Source of the DNA: Thalassospira sp.
GTDB lineage: Bacteria > Pseudomonadota > Alphaproteobacteria > Rhodospirillales > Thalassospiraceae
DNA: 55,932 bases
NCBI RefSeq assembly: GCF_002709775.1
Contig: NZ_PAQR01000061.1
Location: 1 to 55,932 of the forward strand
Direction: 5' to 3'
This document shows, one piece after another, positions 53,371 to 55,932 of the stretch. How positions within the stretch are numbered: position 1 is the first letter of the stretch; each line of letters begins with the position of its first letter. Below the pieces are notes generated by a model. That model did not search any database. It was given only the letters and a program-made list of their open reading frames with translations, and had not been told where the DNA came from. The position numbers and the translations under genes are program-made.

Positions 53371-53690
53371 CTACGGGTTCCAGTAAGCAGGACCACCACA
53401 GGCACGTGCGACTTTGGGCAAGGCCGGATTTACGCCCGTTCCAATCTGCACGCAAGTGAAATTTTCGCGCGTTTTGTCCTGAAACAATCGCAGGATCGTC
53501 GAAGAAGTAATGCCGCAACGCAAAAAATGGCTCAAATGGCCGCGTTCAGGATTTGCAATAAGTTCAGTTGGCAGGTTTTGGTATGGGGCATTGCAATTTG
53601 CGCATAAGTTGACGGCAATTTTGAAGGCGATTGACGGTTCCGGACGGGCGGTGTAGCCCTTGGGGCATGCATTTATTCCGGTGCAAATTC
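53371..53690 (-). CDS. Possible small ORF or gene remnant upstream of decarboxylase leader
   Basis: An open minus-strand frame ends in TAG at 53371 and its last 100 or so codons do not overlap any other gene. The product (AVNLCANCNAPYQNLPTE; HLSHFLRCGITSSTILRLF; GTGVNPALPKVARACGGPAYW) has five Cys and protein-like composition, with codon use like the neighbours. No ATG, GTG or TTG start is visible in the non-overlapping part; the frame only starts inside the opposite-strand DUF3830 gene. Either a truncated remnant or chance. Confidence 0.3.
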
Positions 53691-53742
53691 GCCGCGTCGT
53701 AAGGCGCGCCGCAACCTTGCGCCGCCCAGTCAGGAAATTCTT

Positions 53743-54156
53743 ATGTCGAATATCAAAATCACCGCTGGCCCGTTCACCTTTGACGGGGTGCTCGAAATCG
53801 AAAAGGCACCGCATACCTGCAAGGCGTTCCTTGATCGCATGCCGTTTGAAAGCAAGGCGGTTCATGTCCGCTGGAGCGGCGAGGGTGTGTGGATGCCGCT
53901 GGGCGATTATCAGTTTGGTGTCGGTTACGAAAACCACACCAGCTTTCCGGCCCCGGGCCAGATCATCCTTTATCCGGGTGGTATCAGCGAAACCGAAATC
54001 CTGCTGGCCTATGGCGGGGTGCATTTTGCCTCCAAGGTCGGCCAGCTTGCCGGCAACCATTTCATCACCATCACCAGTAATCTCGAAGATGTCGAGAAGC
54101 TCGGCAAAATGACCCTGTGGGAAGGCGCACAGCCGATCAAGTTCGAGCTGGCGTAA
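53743..54156 (+). CDS. DUF3830 family protein, cyclophilin-like fold
   Basis: 137 residues. The DUF3830 signatures are SNIKITAGPFTFDGVLE, CKAFLDRMPFESKAVHVRWSGEGVWMPLGD, ENHTSFPAPGQIILYPGGISETEILLAYGG and QLAGNHFITI. The fold is related to cyclophilins, but isomerase residues are not conserved; the function is unknown to me. AGGAAA precedes the ATG. Confidence 0.88.
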   Translation: MSNIKITAGPFTFDGVLEIEKAPHTCKAFLDRMPFESKAVHVRWSGEGVWMPLGDYQFGVGYENHTSFPAPGQIILYPGGISETEILLAYGGVHFASKVGQLAGNHFITITSNLEDVEKLGKMTLWEGAQPIKFELA

Positions 54157-54248
54157 ATAGGTAGCCACTGTGATCGGGCACACTTTCAAGCGTGCCCGGT
54201 TTGGCCTAGAAGGCGAACCACCATCCAATAGTGCAGGCGGGTTTTGCC

Positions 54249-54842
54249 GTGTTTGAGACCATCAATCTGTGGATTCAGGATCATCAGGATCTGGTCTATA
54301 TCCTGATCTTTACCTATTGCGTCAGTAAATCGAGCATCCTGCCGGTCTTTGCCGGGATGCTGGTTGCTGCCGAAAGCCTGATGATCGTCCCGGCTGTGAC
54401 ATCCATGATTGCCGGCGGGCTTGTCGGAGATGTGTTGCGCTTTGGGCTGGCGCGCCGCTATGGCGATGCGATTGTCCGCAAGCTTCCGACGTCACTGGGC
54501 GAATGGATGGGCAAGACCCTGCGTCTGTTTGAGCATTATGGTGTCGCCTATATCCTGCTGTGCCGTTATCCGCACGGGGTTCGTTCGTTCGGGGTGTTCC
54601 CTGTCGGCATGAGTTCGATGTCGTTCATCCGCTTCCTGCCACTCAGCATCGCATCGGTGCTGCTGTGGGTCGGGCTTTATTACGGGCTTGGTCATAGCCT
54701 GGGGGCAGGGATGTCCGAACTGGTGGAGCAGAACCTTGCGATGCTGAGTCCGGCCTTGCTGATTGTGTTTCTTGTGCTGGGCTGGTTTGCGCTGCGCCGG
54801 ATTGACCGGCTTGAGGAACAGGCTGAGAAGGCGATCAAGTAA
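54249..54842 (+). CDS. DedA-family (SNARE-associated) membrane protein
   Basis: About 197 residues with four or five membrane segments. The DedA core is seen in ILPVFAGMLVAAESLMIVPAV, GGLVGDVLRFGLARRYGDAIV, and the second re-entrant motif LLCRYPHGVRSFGVFPVGMSSMSFIRFL with the conserved R-x-x-x-G-R-like arginines (RYPHGVRS). Members act in lipid flipping and proton-dependent envelope functions. The GTG at 54249 follows GGCGGG; a GTG 18 bases upstream is the alternative start. Confidence 0.88.
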   Translation: MFETINLWIQDHQDLVYILIFTYCVSKSSILPVFAGMLVAAESLMIVPAVTSMIAGGLVGDVLRFGLARRYGDAIVRKLPTSLGEWMGKTLRLFEHYGVAYILLCRYPHGVRSFGVFPVGMSSMSFIRFLPLSIASVLLWVGLYYGLGHSLGAGMSELVEQNLAMLSPALLIVFLVLGWFALRRIDRLEEQAEKAIK

Positions 54843-54861
54843 CCCGGGATTTGAATCCAAT

Positions 54862-54902
54862 AAAAAAAACGGCAGCATCGAAATCGAATGCTGCCGTTTT
54901 TG
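54862..54902. terminator. Bidirectional intrinsic terminator
   Basis: AAAACGGCAGCAT pairs with ATGCTGCCGTTTT around CGAAATCGA, with an A-run on the left and TTTTTGG on the right. It serves the convergent DedA and U32 genes. Confidence 0.92.
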
Positions 54903-54923
54903 GTTTTGTAACGCGTGGGTTGC

Positions 54924-55932
54924 TTATTCAGCGGCAATCGTCTTGCCGTCTTTTTCAAGCATCTCGCCCTGTTTGCGTTTGGCGAGGATTTCGCGCGCCT
55001 TGGCGTAGCTTTCATCGTGCCAGAAGATCAGGCAGCCATTGCAGCCCCGGCCACAGCAGCCCTTGGTGCCAACGCGCGGGGTGCGGAAGGATCGTTCCTT
55101 TTGGCGGTCATCAAGGGCGGTCTGAAGGGCATCACGCTTGGCGTCATAGCGTTCTTCGTTGCCCTTGCCCATTTCGATCTTGTGGCCTTCCTGATCAAGT
55201 TTCAGGCGCTGCCACTCATCTTCCGAAAGCGCCTTTTCCTTACGCACGATCGTCATCGGGACGATTTCACGCTTAAGGAATTCCGGGTCTTCCTGTTCAA
55301 ACAGCGAGAACGGCAGGCGGATCAGGGGATGGGTGTTGGCGTGCACGGCTTCACCGACCTTGCCGGTTTTGGCATCGATGAATTCATACATGCGGATGAA
55401 AATGGTCTGGCGCGAACGCGGCGGCACGATTTCGATCACATCGCCCGGCAGCATGCGGTTTTTCACCGTCATGATGAAGGCATTGTCTTCGACCTCGACA
55501 ATCTGACCGGCAAATTCCCAGTCCGAGACATTGGTATTGCTGTCATAGCCATGCGCGTAATTGGTCAGGCGCCCGTCATGGAAGGCCAGCGTGTAGCCCC
55601 GGTTCGGAATGGTCGAGAGTTCCTTCATATATTCTTCGGCAGACCAGTTTTCCGGATCCTTGTACCAGTCATCAATCGCCATGCGGTACGCGCGGGCGAC
55701 GAGGCCGGCGTAATAGGGGCTTTTGCCACGGCCTTCGACCTTGAGGCTGTCGACACCGATTTTCAGGTAATCCTCAAGCTTCGGCATGATGCACAGATCG
55801 CGGGAGTTCAGGATGTAAGATCCGCGCTCGTCCTCCTGAATTTCCATCAGCTCGCCCGGACGCATGTCTTCTTCAAGGAAGAAGTCAAACATCTCCAAGT
55901 TTTCCTCGGTCAGTTTGAGTTCCTTGACCGTG
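54924..55932 (-). CDS. U32 peptidase-family protein, YegQ/TrhP type (3' part)
   Basis: The frame stays open to the right edge of the window, so the 5' part is missing; about 335 C-terminal residues are present. U32 signatures: SYILNSRDLCIMPKLEDYLKIGVDSLKVEGRGKSPYYAG and YRMAIDDWY, then the beta-barrel domain (AGQIVEVEDNAFIMTVKNRMLPGDVIEIVPP). The tail carries GTKGCCGRGCNGCLIFWHD, a Cys-rich cluster common in alphaproteobacterial members. YegQ/TrhP takes part in tRNA 5-hydroxyuridine formation; RlhA and UbiU/V are other U32 branches. The convergent DedA gene shares its terminator. Confidence 0.9.
   Translation of the reverse strand, partial: TVKELKLTEENLEMFDFFLEEDMRPGELMEIQEDERGSYILNSRDLCIMPKLEDYLKIGVDSLKVEGRGKSPYYAGLVARAYRMAIDDWYKDPENWSAEEYMKELSTIPNRGYTLAFHDGRLTNYAHGYDSNTNVSDWEFAGQIVEVEDNAFIMTVKNRMLPGDVIEIVPPRSRQTIFIRMYEFIDAKTGKVGEAVHANTHPLIRLPFSLFEQEDPEFLKREIVPMTIVRKEKALSEDEWQRLKLDQEGHKIEMGKGNEERYDAKRDALQTALDDRQKERSFRTPRVGTKGCCGRGCNGCLIFWHDESYAKAREILAKRKQGEMLEKDGKTIAAE

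Overview
The window reads as a chromosomal segment of a free-living, moderately high-GC alphaproteobacterium. The housekeeping set (quinone-dependent PyrD, a TIGR01459-type HAD hydrolase, the YegQ/TrhP-type U32 protein with a Cys-rich tail, a short-form PLP ornithine decarboxylase), the many TRAP and TonB components and two iron-stress sigma factors fit marine heterotrophs such as Thalassospira. That assignment is inference; no rRNA or marker gene is present.

Layout. 1-9.5 kb is general metabolism: pyrD, a nested palindromic repeat, a HAD hydrolase, a small AT-rich membrane ORF, a PPOX-fold protein, a DMT exporter with an apparent 5' frameshift, a divergent LysR/SDR pair, a D-amino-acid aminotransferase, an arylamine N-acetyltransferase, an orphan family-3 solute-binding protein and a c-type cytochrome. 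9.6-14.1 kb is a first cell-surface-signalling iron system (Fur-like box, FecI sigma, FecR, TonB siderophore receptor with STN domain). 14.1-15.7 kb holds a VOC protein and an exported protein. 15.9-21.1 kb is a TetR-controlled RND efflux pump with a perfect 17-bp palindrome in the divergent promoter and no outer-membrane channel gene.

21.3-34.4 kb is a sugar and sugar-acid region: an FGGY pentulose kinase diverging from a HAD phosphatase, two FadR-type GntR regulators, an aldose 1-epimerase, a RidA protein, an SMP-30 lactonase, a hydratase/FAH-family enzyme, 5-dehydro-4-deoxyglucarate dehydratase (KdgD), a DctPQM TRAP transporter and uronate dehydrogenase. The genes fit oxidative hexuronate catabolism (uptake, C1 epimerisation, oxidation to an aldarolactone, ring opening, dehydration/decarboxylation), although no aldarate dehydratase or 2-oxoglutarate semialdehyde dehydrogenase is visible. 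A shared motif near TCATCATATGA lies upstream of at least four of these genes, in one case exactly between the -35 and -10 boxes of kdgD, and recurs upstream of a second lactonase at 44.3 kb.

34.5-44 kb is a second iron system: a 19-bp perfect palindromic Fur box, FecI, FecR, TonB receptor, a His/Asp-rich small protein, and on the other strand an Fhu-type importer (ATPase, two tandem binding proteins, a double-length permease). 44.3-46.9 kb carries the second lactonase and a YbaY/MliC-type lipoprotein. 46.9-51.3 kb is a three-gene operon of unrecognised proteins; the central 753-residue one ends in a domain with a Cys-His-Asp arrangement like transglutaminase-like cysteine peptidases. This is the strongest candidate for something undescribed. 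51.4-55.9 kb returns to general functions: GNAT, ornithine decarboxylase with a long leader (candidate speF RNA), a DUF3830 protein, a DedA protein and the 3' part of a U32 peptidase-family gene cut by the window edge.
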